From Clostridiales bacterium (GTDB lineage Bacteria > Bacillota > Clostridia > Oscillospirales > Acutalibacteraceae): a DNA stretch of 64,000 nt. Every line of letters begins with the position of its first letter. Positions within the stretch are counted from its first letter, which is position 1. A program made the translations under genes and the position numbers. Location: the NCBI GenBank assembly GCA_024684435.1, contig JAIKWV010000020.1:48119-112118 (forward strand). Direction: 5' to 3'. The notes beneath the pieces were generated by a model, which saw only the letters and a program-made list of their open reading frames with translations, ran no database searches and had not been told where the DNA came from. Shown piece after piece: positions 16,015 through 23,912 of this stretch.

Positions 16015-17283
16015 CTACTTCACCGTTGTGAGCAGCATTGCCGCGCTGGCATGGGGTCGAAGGCTCACCGTTATTTTATCCTGTCCCGTGGAGATCTCGT
16101 TTGTCCATAGATCAAGGACATCTCTGTTGCCGTCCATTTCGAGATCGCTTAAAGGGATGTCCGCTTCAACTTTTTCTTCACCCAGATTGAAAACAGCGGC
16201 GTACTGTCCGCCCTCCGCGTTTACGGCGGTCCACAGGGCGCATTCAACGCCGTTTATCTTTTTCCTCCACACCTGATGGGCGTGTCGGGAAAGTCTGTGC
16301 ATACCAAGGACGTTTTTATTTGTAAGGAGCTTCAAGGTAAACTCATCGGTTTTTGTAAGCTCTCCGCCGATGATGAGGGGAGAACGGAAAATGCACCAGA
16401 GGTTCATCATGGTGATCTGTTCGTCTTCGGTAAAATGTGTGCGGCAGTCCGGATACTCATCCTGATTCAGCGCCCCTACCGGGAGCATATCGCAGTCCGG
16501 CCAATTCCCCGCGCCGGTGTGGACAGACCATTTTTCACACCGTTCGAACATATTGTACAGCAGATCCCATCTGTCCCAGAAGTCGTCAGTTATGCGCCAC
16601 ATATCGGCGACCTGTTTATAAAGCTCGCTTTTTTCAAGCACCGCCGGACCGGGGGAGAGGGAGAAAATGATATCGCGTCCGCAGTTTTTCAGACAATCGC
16701 TTATGAGGATAAGCTCCGCCTCAAAATGGGGCAATTCCCGGCAGATATCGTCGATCTTTATAAAATCCACGCCCCACTCCGCGTAAAGGGCGAAAAGGCT
16801 CACATAGTATTCCCGGGCGCCGGGAGCGGCGGGCTTTACGCCGTACATATCGCTGTTCCAGAAGCAGGTGGAGTTGTAGTCGGCAATCTTGTCAGCCGTA
16901 AATTCCGCCCCGAAGATTGGTGTGTGCAAATGGGCGGCGCGGCGGGGGATACCTCTCATCATATGAATGCCGAATTTAAGCCCCAAAGAGTGTATATAGT
17001 CCGCAAGCGGCTTGAAGCCTTTACCGCCGGCGGAGGAGGGAAAGCGGTTCTCCGCGGGGATCAGGCGGGAATATGAGTCCATACACAGGTCGTCAAAGGG
17101 CGTGTATGCGTGACTTACGGCGACCCTTGATGACCATTGGATATCCACGGTAATTATGTTATATCCGTACTGCTTTAAATTCTTTGCCATGTACTCCGCG
17201 TTTCTTCTTACCGTTTCTTCTGTAACGCCGGCGCCGTAACAATCCCAGCTGTTCCACCCCATGGGCGCGGTTTTCGTTTTCAT
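16015..17283 (-). CDS. Glycoside hydrolase family 27-like alpha-galactosidase
   Basis: 422 aa, with no signal peptide, so probably intracellular. PMGWNSWDCYGAGVTEE at the start is the GH27/GH36 clan D opening. GVDFIKIDDICRELP holds the candidate nucleophile (Asp178). The acid/base aspartate is probably in MWRITDDFWDRWD (Asp233/234). GNWPDCDMLPVGAL and FRSPLIIGGEL follow, then a beta-sandwich C-terminal domain. GH27 enzymes release alpha-galactose or alpha-N-acetylgalactosamine with retention. The ATG has an AAAGGAGC site. It is a single gene set between two direct copies of a palindromic repeat, with no sugar transporter beside it. Confidence 0.88.
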   Translation of the reverse strand: MKTKTAPMGWNSWDCYGAGVTEETVRRNAEYMAKNLKQYGYNIITVDIQWSSRVAVSHAYTPFDDLCMDSYSRLIPAENRFPSSAGGKGFKPLADYIHSLGLKFGIHMMRGIPRRAAHLHTPIFGAEFTADKIADYNSTCFWNSDMYGVKPAAPGAREYYVSLFALYAEWGVDFIKIDDICRELPHFEAELILISDCLKNCGRDIIFSLSPGPAVLEKSELYKQVADMWRITDDFWDRWDLLYNMFERCEKWSVHTGAGNWPDCDMLPVGALNQDEYPDCRTHFTEDEQITMMNLWCIFRSPLIIGGELTKTDEFTLKLLTNKNVLGMHRLSRHAHQVWRKKINGVECALWTAVNAEGGQYAAVFNLGEEKVEADIPLSDLEMDGNRDVLDLWTNEISTGQDKITVSLRPHASAAMLLTTVK

Positions 17284-17354
17284 ACTCTCAGCTCCTTTTC
17301 GGTTATGATAATATTAAACCAAAAATCCGGCGTTTTTTCAAGTGGAAGATGAGG

Positions 17355-17625
17355 AAATAAACATTAACTGTCATTTATATAATTTCAGATGAATCCCTGT
17401 AGGATAGGGTCTTCACACCCTTCCCAAAACGATCAAAAATGCGGGAAGGCGTGGAAGCCTTCCCCTACAGGCGAGTGCTTAAGTGTTCACACAGCCAACG
17501 TAGGGCAAAGATACTTCCTTGCCGCCGCAAGATATTTTTCGGCACGCATGTATGCGTGCCCTATGGTGAGTGGTGCCCGTTGTATGGGTCGACGACCTCG
17601 GCGCCCCTTTCCAAATTATCATACT
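17355..17625. repeat. Dispersed palindromic repeat, copy 2 (two or three modules)
   Basis: Module B (17399-17467) is an inverted repeat of about 26-base arms, from GTAGGATAGGGTCTTCACAC to its reverse partner ending CTTCCCCTAC. Module A (17471-17566) matches copy 1 at roughly nine bases in ten. A third module with GTCGACGACCTCGGCGCCCC (17597-17616) resembles copy 3. The left flank (aataaacattaactgtcatt) also matches copy 3. No gene lies between 17284 and 17702. Confidence 0.8.
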
Positions 17626-17641
17626 ATAGTTTGCTCATACT

Positions 17642-17687
17642 AAAAACAGCCCTGTACAAGATCATTTGCCTTGTACAGGGCTGTTTG
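17642..17687 (-). terminator. Intrinsic terminator of the minus-strand lipoprotein gene
   Basis: Perfect 16-bp stem (aacagccctgtacaag at 17645-17660 with cttgtacagggctgtt at 17670-17685), followed on the minus strand by a T-run. It lies 16 bases past the stop of the gene at 17703-18668. Confidence 0.9.
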
Positions 17688-17702
17688 ATGTAAATTTATT
17701 TC

Positions 17703-18668
17703 TTAGTAGTTTATATTTATGATCTTAAGATCGTTGTGAAGCACTGCGGAGCCGCTGAAGGGACTTCCCAGGATCTTGCCGCTGGTATCGATAAGAGTAT
17801 CCATGACCTGGCTGATAGCCTTAGCGCGCATTGTTTCCGGGTCATAAATCAGGGTGGCGATGCAGTTGTAATATTTGAGGGTAAATTCTACGTCCTTGAC
17901 AACGATTTTTATAGCCGGGTTCCCTGTGATCTCTTTGTTGATCTCGGCAAGAGAAAGGGGACCGAACATTGAACCAACGTTGCTGGGATTGTTGGGCTTC
18001 GCGAAATAGGGCTCGGAATTCATCTCGGGCTTAAGTTCGATAACGATTTTTATCGTTCCGTCGTTCTGCTTCTTGCAGGAGGCGCTCTTTATGGCATTTG
18101 CATTTGTCAGGTAGCAGCCCTTTTCTGCTCTGGGAACGGGGAAGTATTTCATATCTCCGCCCTTTGCTTTTATCTCCGGATTCTTTGTGGCGTTCTCCTT
18201 GCTTTCCATAAACATACCGGCAAGCTTTATAAGCTGTTTGGCAACGCCGCCGTCGATATTTCTCTTTTCCTCAGGCAGATCCTGCCATTCGATCCTTGTA
18301 TATCCGGGCTTTAAAGCCTTTGAGTTGTTCATGACCTCGGAATATGCCGCAAGGATCTCCTCTTTGGTCTCCGGGAGCTTGTTCGGATCTTCGGTGGTCG
18401 TTTCATCCGCCGCGGCAGTAACTTCCGCAATTGTGGTGGTTTCGCCGACAGTTGTAACGTCTGCCTGTGTGGCGCCGTCGGTTGTGACTTCATCAGCCGT
18501 TGATGCATCTTCCGTTACATCAGCCTCTGACGGATCGTCATCACCCAGCATGGCAAGGTATTCATCGGTGGTCACTGTGGATTCAGCGTTCTTTTTGCCG
18601 CACGCGGTCAGTGCAAAAACCGAAGCGAACACAAGCAAAAGAGCTATTGCCTTGGTCAATTTTTTCAT
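17703..18668 (-). CDS. Secreted lipoprotein of unknown function with Thr-rich linker
   Basis: 321 aa. The lipoprotein signal is MKKLTKAIALLLVFASVFAL followed by lipobox ALTAC. Residues about 30-95 are a low-complexity Thr/Ala/Asp/Glu linker (ATQADVTTVGETTTIAEV), typical of surface proteins in this group. The remaining 220 residues form a mixed alpha/beta domain I do not recognise; it contains two cysteines that could pair (GCYLTNANAIKSASCKK). The start has a GGAGGAAT site. It lies 112 bp downstream of the large secreted phosphoesterase on the same strand, so the two may act together at the cell surface. Confidence 0.75.
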   Translation of the reverse strand: MKKLTKAIALLLVFASVFALTACGKKNAESTVTTDEYLAMLGDDDPSEADVTEDASTADEVTTDGATQADVTTVGETTTIAEVTAAADETTTEDPNKLPETKEEILAAYSEVMNNSKALKPGYTRIEWQDLPEEKRNIDGGVAKQLIKLAGMFMESKENATKNPEIKAKGGDMKYFPVPRAEKGCYLTNANAIKSASCKKQNDGTIKIVIELKPEMNSEPYFAKPNNPSNVGSMFGPLSLAEINKEITGNPAIKIVVKDVEFTLKYYNCIATLIYDPETMRAKAISQVMDTLIDTSGKILGSPFSGSAVLHNDLKIININY

Positions 18669-18780
18669 ATTGATTCCTCCTGAATTGTTATCTCAGCACA
18701 AATGCTGTTAATATAAACATTTTATATCATGTATTTTAAAAAGTCAACAAACAGCGATCAAAACCTTTTGGTCATACTTA

Positions 18781-21700
18781 TCAGCCCATGATCTCATATA
18801 TCTGAGCGAATTCTACCTGATCGATAGGCTCTTCGGTCACCGCCGACATAAGCGCGGAAATATCTTTATAATCGAACCTGTCGAATCTGCCTGACTTGAA
18901 AATATTTGCCGCAGCCTCGAAGGCGCTGTCATCAAATCCGTGGGATATGGCTATTGATGCGGCAGAAACGTCGTTGGGTGTCACTCTGCCGTCGCCGTCA
19001 ACGTCACCGAATATTATGATCGTATATGACAAAACAAGATTTCCGTCGTCATCATAAACGTTTACCAAAGTACCCGTACCGACATACCTGCTTACCGACT
19101 GGATCTCCGCATAGCCTCCGTTGACAGTCAGTTCAGCCTCCAAAGCTTTTACCGATGTTCTCTCCGCTACGCCGCATATCTGCATTTTTTCATTGCTGAC
19201 AAATATTCCGCTTTCCTCCGTGACGATAAGCTCAGTCTCCTGAGGCTCCGCGCTTACAGCCCATACGGCGTAAAGAGTTGCGCCGTTCAACGGTATGATG
19301 AACTCCGAAACAGGCTCTGCGGCATCAGCTTCAGCCGCCCAACCCTTGAAATCATAGCCGTCTCTCTTAATGTCGCCCTGAGCGGGAAGCTCGACGCTTG
19401 TTCCGAACGCCGCTGTTACCGCCGCCGGAACTGTGCCCGTGCCGCCGTTGAGGTCGAAGGTGACGGTTGCCGATCTGGGAGTCGTGGTGCCGTAGAAATC
19501 AAGGCTTTCCGTGCCCATCGTCTCCGGGACTTCCGCTGACCAGCCTGAGAAATCATATCCCTCGGCAGGCGTATAGACGGGAGCTGTAACTTCTGTGCCG
19601 TATGCCTGCGTGATCGCAAATTCCGGGATCTCCGTTCCGTCAACGTAGAATCTGTAAGTATATGACTTGTATTCCGTAGTAAATTGTGCTATGTAAACCG
19701 CTTCTCCGGTAACCGTTGATATCTCCGGTGACCATTCGGTAAAGGCGTAGGTCGCGTACTCATCCTCCGGCTTTACAGGAGTCTGTCCCTTATACTCGGG
19801 AGTGGCGTCGTAATCCCATTCGCTCTCCTGAAGAATATCGCCGTTGTAGTTTTTGAAGGTCACGTTGTATTTTCTGGTGATCGGTGTGAAGACTGCGGAA
19901 TACACCGCTTCCTCTGTCACTTCGGAAATTTCCGGTGACCATCCGGCAAATTCGTAGTAATATTGGTCATTTGCCTCCAACTCAGGGGTTCCCCCTGTGT
20001 ATTCCGGTGTTTCCCCGTATTTCCATGTTGAGGTCTGGATGATATCGTTTCCGTTTTTAAACGTAACGGTATACTCTTTTTCTGTACTCGAATACTGGGC
20101 GGTATAGGTCTTTGCTCCGCTTACTGTTTCGATCTCAGGTGACCAGCCTGTAAAAGTGTATGTCGCATACCCGTCCTCCGGTCTTACGGGAACAGCCTGT
20201 GTGTACTCGGGGGTCGAGCCGTAAGCCCATTCACCCTCCTGAAGGACATCATCATTGTAGTTTTTAAAAATTATATTGTATTTCCTCGCGGATGCCGTAT
20301 ATGTGGCGGTATAGCTCTGAGTGCCTGTTACCGGTGAAAGCGCCGGCGACCATCCCGCAAAGGTGTAGGTCTCGCTGACTGTATCCGCCTTGACGGGAGT
20401 TTGTCCCGTGTATCTCGGCGTAGAGCCGTAACCCACATCCAGTGTCTGCAGGATATCTCCGTTTTCATTCTTGAACAGGACTGTGTATGATTTAAGAGTT
20501 TCCGTAAAGTTGGCGGTAACGGTCATATGAGAAGTTACCGAGGAAAGGTCGGCGCTCCAGCCGCTGAAGGTGTAGTTGTACTGCTCCGTAGCGGGCTTTG
20601 TGGGTATGCCCGAATACGCCGCCGCCCTGCCGTGAATGACCGTCTCTGTGGTAATGATCTGTCCGTTATAATTTTTATATGTAACGGTGTGAGCAAGATT
20701 ACTGTAAGCGGTATTCAAAGCGGATGTGACCGAGTTTATATCCGCCTGAGAATATGTGCTGGCGTGTTCCGCGTCCAGCTTGTCGATGATGACCTTGGCA
20801 GCATCACGGGCGTTTTTCAGGACGCTGTAGGAGCTTGGAGTATAATCAGAAGCGTTGAGACCTGAAACGGCTGCATAGGCGCTCCTTAGGGCGGATGAGT
20901 CAACCTTGGTAAGGGTCGACAAATAGTGACAGTAGATAAGGCTGCCGCCGGTGCCTGCGTTAAGCTCCGCGGCACAGTTTACATTTGAGAATGTCGTTGC
21001 AGTCTCACCATTCTCGGGCTTTAAAATACTGCTGTCAAAGTTTATCGACGTCACAGCGGGACCCGCCAGTGGATCCTTTGTATAATAAACATATATATAA
21101 CCGCCGCTGGCGTTTTTGTTCAGGTCAACTATTCCGTCCGCTCCCTCGCTGACAAGGTTGAAGTTGACATTGTTGTTATTGATAACGGATGTTACCGTAT
21201 TTGAATATCCGCCTTCTCCCAAGACGGAAAATCTCAGCGCCTTGATGGAATCTGCATAGTTGCTTGTAAGCTTATATCCCATGTATATATAAGCTCCGCC
21301 GGCGCCCCCGTTAAGGTCCTTATCTATAGGGGTAAAGCCGGAACTTGTCAGAACGTTTATAGCGGGATCCTTCTTGCTGGAGCCGTAGCCTATGGCGACA
21401 TCACTGATGAATTGTGTGTCTGTTGGGTAGTAATATTCATCCGGCACTCCGGTTCCTGTGGCAACGGGATTCAAAACGCCCGCTGCCTCTCCGGTATAGG
21501 TGACCGTGTTGGTCTCATATCGGGAGGTGTCGTTTTCGTCGATGGTTATGGTACGGTAGCCTCTTATTATATCATCACCGTAGGACTCAAAGGTCATACC
21601 GGCGGTCTGTATAAGGTCGATACCGTTCCATGTACCAACGAAGCTGTTCTTGTGGTCATGACCTGTAACTATACCAAGCACGTCGCCGCGGTTTGCCATT

Positions 21701-22515
21701 GTGTTCAGCTCACCGCTGTTGTCTTTGGGCGGACAGGGCCACTCGCCGAGATAGCCGCTGGCGTAGCTGTTCAATGTCAGCTCATAGGTCTTTCCGTTGT
21801 ATGTTTTGCTTCCGTTGGGATTTTCGACCAGCAGATTATATGCTTCGGGCACAATGATGTGCTGGAAGACAATGGAGTTTACCTTGTGCCCCGCCTGTCT
21901 CTCAAGGGCGGTGCTTGTATTGACGTACCAGTCGAGCTGATCCTGATGGACGTTGTCGTAGTAATCCTTGGAGCTGTCCGTATATGTGTTGGAATCGATC
22001 ATCCAGAGATTGAAGGCGATATCGTTTCCGCTTGAGCTCATGACCGGCAGGTTGCAGTTGCCCAGACCGGTGAGATCGGGATCCGCGTCATAGGTGAGGC
22101 AGGTTCCGACTTTTTTGTACTCTGTGTGCATGAAGCTCTTTGAAATAAGTGCCGACTGATCGTCGTGATTGCCGTACACATAGGCGTAGGGTATGTTCCT
22201 CGACACCAGCGGAGCCATGAGCTTTTTAAGTCCGGTTTTGAACGCGGTCTGCGTGGTGGTGACAATGTTATCACCCAAAAACACGACAATATCCGGCTTT
22301 TCGTAATCCAGCGCCTTTCCTATCATGGTTATCATTTTCGGATCCGGGCTTGCATCGTCCTGACAGTCGGCAAGCACAAGGATCTTGAACTTACCGTTTT
22401 TGAATTTCAGGGTGTAATCCGGCGCGCTTTCCGCGAACACCAGGGCGGGACAGAGGGATGCTATGATCCCGACGCACAGGATGACAGAGGTAACGACGCT
22501 CAAAAATTTTTTCAT
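18781..22515 (-). CDS. Giant secreted metallophosphoesterase with beta-prism-like, FIVAR, InlB-type repeats and dockerin-like C-terminus
   Basis: 1244 aa. The signal peptide ends near AESAPDY. A calcineurin-like phosphoesterase occupies about 35-330: LVLADCQDD, FLGDNIV, VYGNHDD, FQHIIVP and GHDHKNSF supply the metal ligands. Three short repeats of the type DLNxGAGGxYIYxxY follow (about 370-535), resembling MABP beta-prism motifs. A FIVAR-like helical segment comes next (DSSALRSAYAAVSGLNASDY), then six or more tandem repeats of about 65 residues with VTFKN(Y)NG...YTFxGWSPE (InlB/Flg_new type), about 610-1080. The end holds FGDVDGDGRVTPNDVSAAS, a dockerin-type calcium loop whose second copy is degenerate. 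It is probably surface-bound and acts on an extracellular phosphoester. Confidence 0.88.
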   Translation of the reverse strand: MKKFLSVVTSVILCVGIIASLCPALVFAESAPDYTLKFKNGKFKILVLADCQDDASPDPKMITMIGKALDYEKPDIVVFLGDNIVTTTQTAFKTGLKKLMAPLVSRNIPYAYVYGNHDDQSALISKSFMHTEYKKVGTCLTYDADPDLTGLGNCNLPVMSSSGNDIAFNLWMIDSNTYTDSSKDYYDNVHQDQLDWYVNTSTALERQAGHKVNSIVFQHIIVPEAYNLLVENPNGSKTYNGKTYELTLNSYASGYLGEWPCPPKDNSGELNTMANRGDVLGIVTGHDHKNSFVGTWNGIDLIQTAGMTFESYGDDIIRGYRTITIDENDTSRYETNTVTYTGEAAGVLNPVATGTGVPDEYYYPTDTQFISDVAIGYGSSKKDPAINVLTSSGFTPIDKDLNGGAGGAYIYMGYKLTSNYADSIKALRFSVLGEGGYSNTVTSVINNNNVNFNLVSEGADGIVDLNKNASGGYIYVYYTKDPLAGPAVTSINFDSSILKPENGETATTFSNVNCAAELNAGTGGSLIYCHYLSTLTKVDSSALRSAYAAVSGLNASDYTPSSYSVLKNARDAAKVIIDKLDAEHASTYSQADINSVTSALNTAYSNLAHTVTYKNYNGQIITTETVIHGRAAAYSGIPTKPATEQYNYTFSGWSADLSSVTSHMTVTANFTETLKSYTVLFKNENGDILQTLDVGYGSTPRYTGQTPVKADTVSETYTFAGWSPALSPVTGTQSYTATYTASARKYNIIFKNYNDDVLQEGEWAYGSTPEYTQAVPVRPEDGYATYTFTGWSPEIETVSGAKTYTAQYSSTEKEYTVTFKNGNDIIQTSTWKYGETPEYTGGTPELEANDQYYYEFAGWSPEISEVTEEAVYSAVFTPITRKYNVTFKNYNGDILQESEWDYDATPEYKGQTPVKPEDEYATYAFTEWSPEISTVTGEAVYIAQFTTEYKSYTYRFYVDGTEIPEFAITQAYGTEVTAPVYTPAEGYDFSGWSAEVPETMGTESLDFYGTTTPRSATVTFDLNGGTGTVPAAVTAAFGTSVELPAQGDIKRDGYDFKGWAAEADAAEPVSEFIIPLNGATLYAVWAVSAEPQETELIVTEESGIFVSNEKMQICGVAERTSVKALEAELTVNGGYAEIQSVSRYVGTGTLVNVYDDDGNLVLSYTIIIFGDVDGDGRVTPNDVSAASIAISHGFDDSAFEAAANIFKSGRFDRFDYKDISALMSAVTEEPIDQVEFAQIYEIMG

Positions 22516-22674
22516 TGAAAATCTCCTCCTTAACAGGTACTCTCCGGTACTGAAAAATAAAAAATAACGTATTTTTAGCTTTTATAAATACTACATTTTA
22601 TTATATAATTAAGCGCCGTTTTTGTCAACGATTCGGGGTCACGTTTTTTCTAAATAATTAATGGTATTTTATGC

Positions 22675-22703
22675 TTCACATTTTTATATTACTATGATAT
22701 ACT
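22675..22703 (+). promoter_or_regulatory. Promoter of the divergent phosphoesterase operon
   Basis: -35 TTCACA (22675-22680), a 17-base spacer, then -10 TATACT (22698-22703). The GTG start of the next gene is 40 bases downstream behind AAGGAGGG. Confidence 0.65.
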
Positions 22704-22742
22704 TAATATATTAAGGCGCACTGCAAGTAAGGAGGGTTATCT

Positions 22743-23912
22743 GTGCAGGTCGAAAGAAAACTTATGTTTCCGGAGGGCAGAAAGCTCCGCATAATGCAGG
22801 TCAGCGATGTGCAGGATATGCATTTCATCAGACCCGCCGCTTTTAAAATGCTGGATGCCGCCTATGACCGGGTAAAGCCGGATATCATAGTCTTCACCGG
22901 CGACAATATTCTCGGCAATCACATTGACGAATTCCGTTTTGACAAGTTCAGGGTCAAGAGCAAAAAGGCCGTGGCAAAAAACATAAAAAAGGCTTTGACC
23001 TATGTACTCGAACCTGTTGAAAAACGGCAGATCCCCTTCTGCATGATATACGGCAACCATGACGATAAGAACCTCCTCTCAAAGGAAGAACAGGCTGAGT
23101 TTTATAAGGAATACTCCTGCTTCTTCGGCTTGAGCGATCCCGACGAAGGGCTGGACTGCGATACCTGCAACGTGCCAATTTACGACAGCGCCGGAGAAAA
23201 GGTCATATTCAACCTGTGGCTTCTGGACTCCGCCGGCAAGGATGACGGCAACGGCGATCCCTATCAGTACGTCACACCTCAGACCGTTGAATGGTATAAA
23301 AAAACAAGCAGTAAACTAAGGGAGGAAAACGGCGGCAAGCCTGTACCCTCCCTGATGTTCCAGCATGTTCCCGTTATTCAGACCAAGGAGTTGTTCATTG
23401 AGTGCGATCCCCGGGATCCGGATGCGGTGAAGTTTCCCAGCGGCGACGGTTTGTTTTATAAACTTGACCTTTTTAAGGCGCGGGGCTATGCCGGGGAGTA
23501 CCCGGACACCTGCTCCGAGGACTTCGGTCAGCTTGAGGCGATAAGGGAGCAGGGCGATGTGTGCGCTTTTGTTTTCGGTCACGACCACTCCAACTCATTT
23601 GAGGCGGAGATAGGCGGGGTAAAGATCATACAGACCCCCGGCGCGTCCTTCCGCTGTTACGGCACAAGAGAATCCCGCGGCGTCCGCGTCTTTGAGATAG
23701 ACGAGGCGGACCCCGGCAATGTATCGAATTACGAGCTGGGATATTTCGATCTTTTCGGCAGTACGGCAAAGTCCGAGTTCGATTATTTTATGAGCGCGGA
23801 TGAATTCGACAAAAAACGTTTGGTTTCCATAGGCTCCGCGGCCGCCGGCGCAGGAATTCTTCTGGGCGGCAAAATAATAAAAAATCTCATTAAAGGCAGG
23901 AAAAGAAAATGA
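22743..23912 (+). CDS. Metallophosphoesterase with hydrophobic C-terminal tail
   Basis: 389 aa, GTG start fixed by AAGGAGGG six bases upstream. Calcineurin-like ligands are in MQVSDVQDMHF, VFTGDNILGN, IYGNHDDKN, FQHVPVI and FGHDHSNSF, the same pattern as the large secreted protein encoded divergently to its left. There is no signal peptide. The C-terminus has a glycine/alanine-rich hydrophobic stretch (LVSIGSAAAGAGILLGGKII) and then a basic end (KGRKRK), compatible with a tail anchor. The ATG of the next gene overlaps its stop by 4 bp. The substrate is unknown; members of this group are often annotated as Dcr2/Siz1-like. Confidence 0.87.
   Translation: MQVERKLMFPEGRKLRIMQVSDVQDMHFIRPAAFKMLDAAYDRVKPDIIVFTGDNILGNHIDEFRFDKFRVKSKKAVAKNIKKALTYVLEPVEKRQIPFCMIYGNHDDKNLLSKEEQAEFYKEYSCFFGLSDPDEGLDCDTCNVPIYDSAGEKVIFNLWLLDSAGKDDGNGDPYQYVTPQTVEWYKKTSSKLREENGGKPVPSLMFQHVPVIQTKELFIECDPRDPDAVKFPSGDGLFYKLDLFKARGYAGEYPDTCSEDFGQLEAIREQGDVCAFVFGHDHSNSFEAEIGGVKIIQTPGASFRCYGTRESRGVRVFEIDEADPGNVSNYELGYFDLFGSTAKSEFDYFMSADEFDKKRLVSIGSAAAGAGILLGGKIIKNLIKGRKRK

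Noticed and set aside
16276..17076. Long plus-strand ORF (266 codons) opposite the GH27 gene
   Set aside because: It is the antisense shadow of a clear glycosidase, has no ribosome site and no recognisable protein pattern.
18781..19900. InlB-type protein repeats mistaken for a DNA-level tandem array or CRISPR
   Set aside because: The repeats are conserved at protein level with a period of about 65 codons and diverged DNA; there are no short identical repeats with unique spacers anywhere in the window.
21412..22035. Plus-strand ORF of 207 codons inside the large phosphoesterase gene
   Set aside because: Lies opposite the conserved catalytic domain and has no features of its own.
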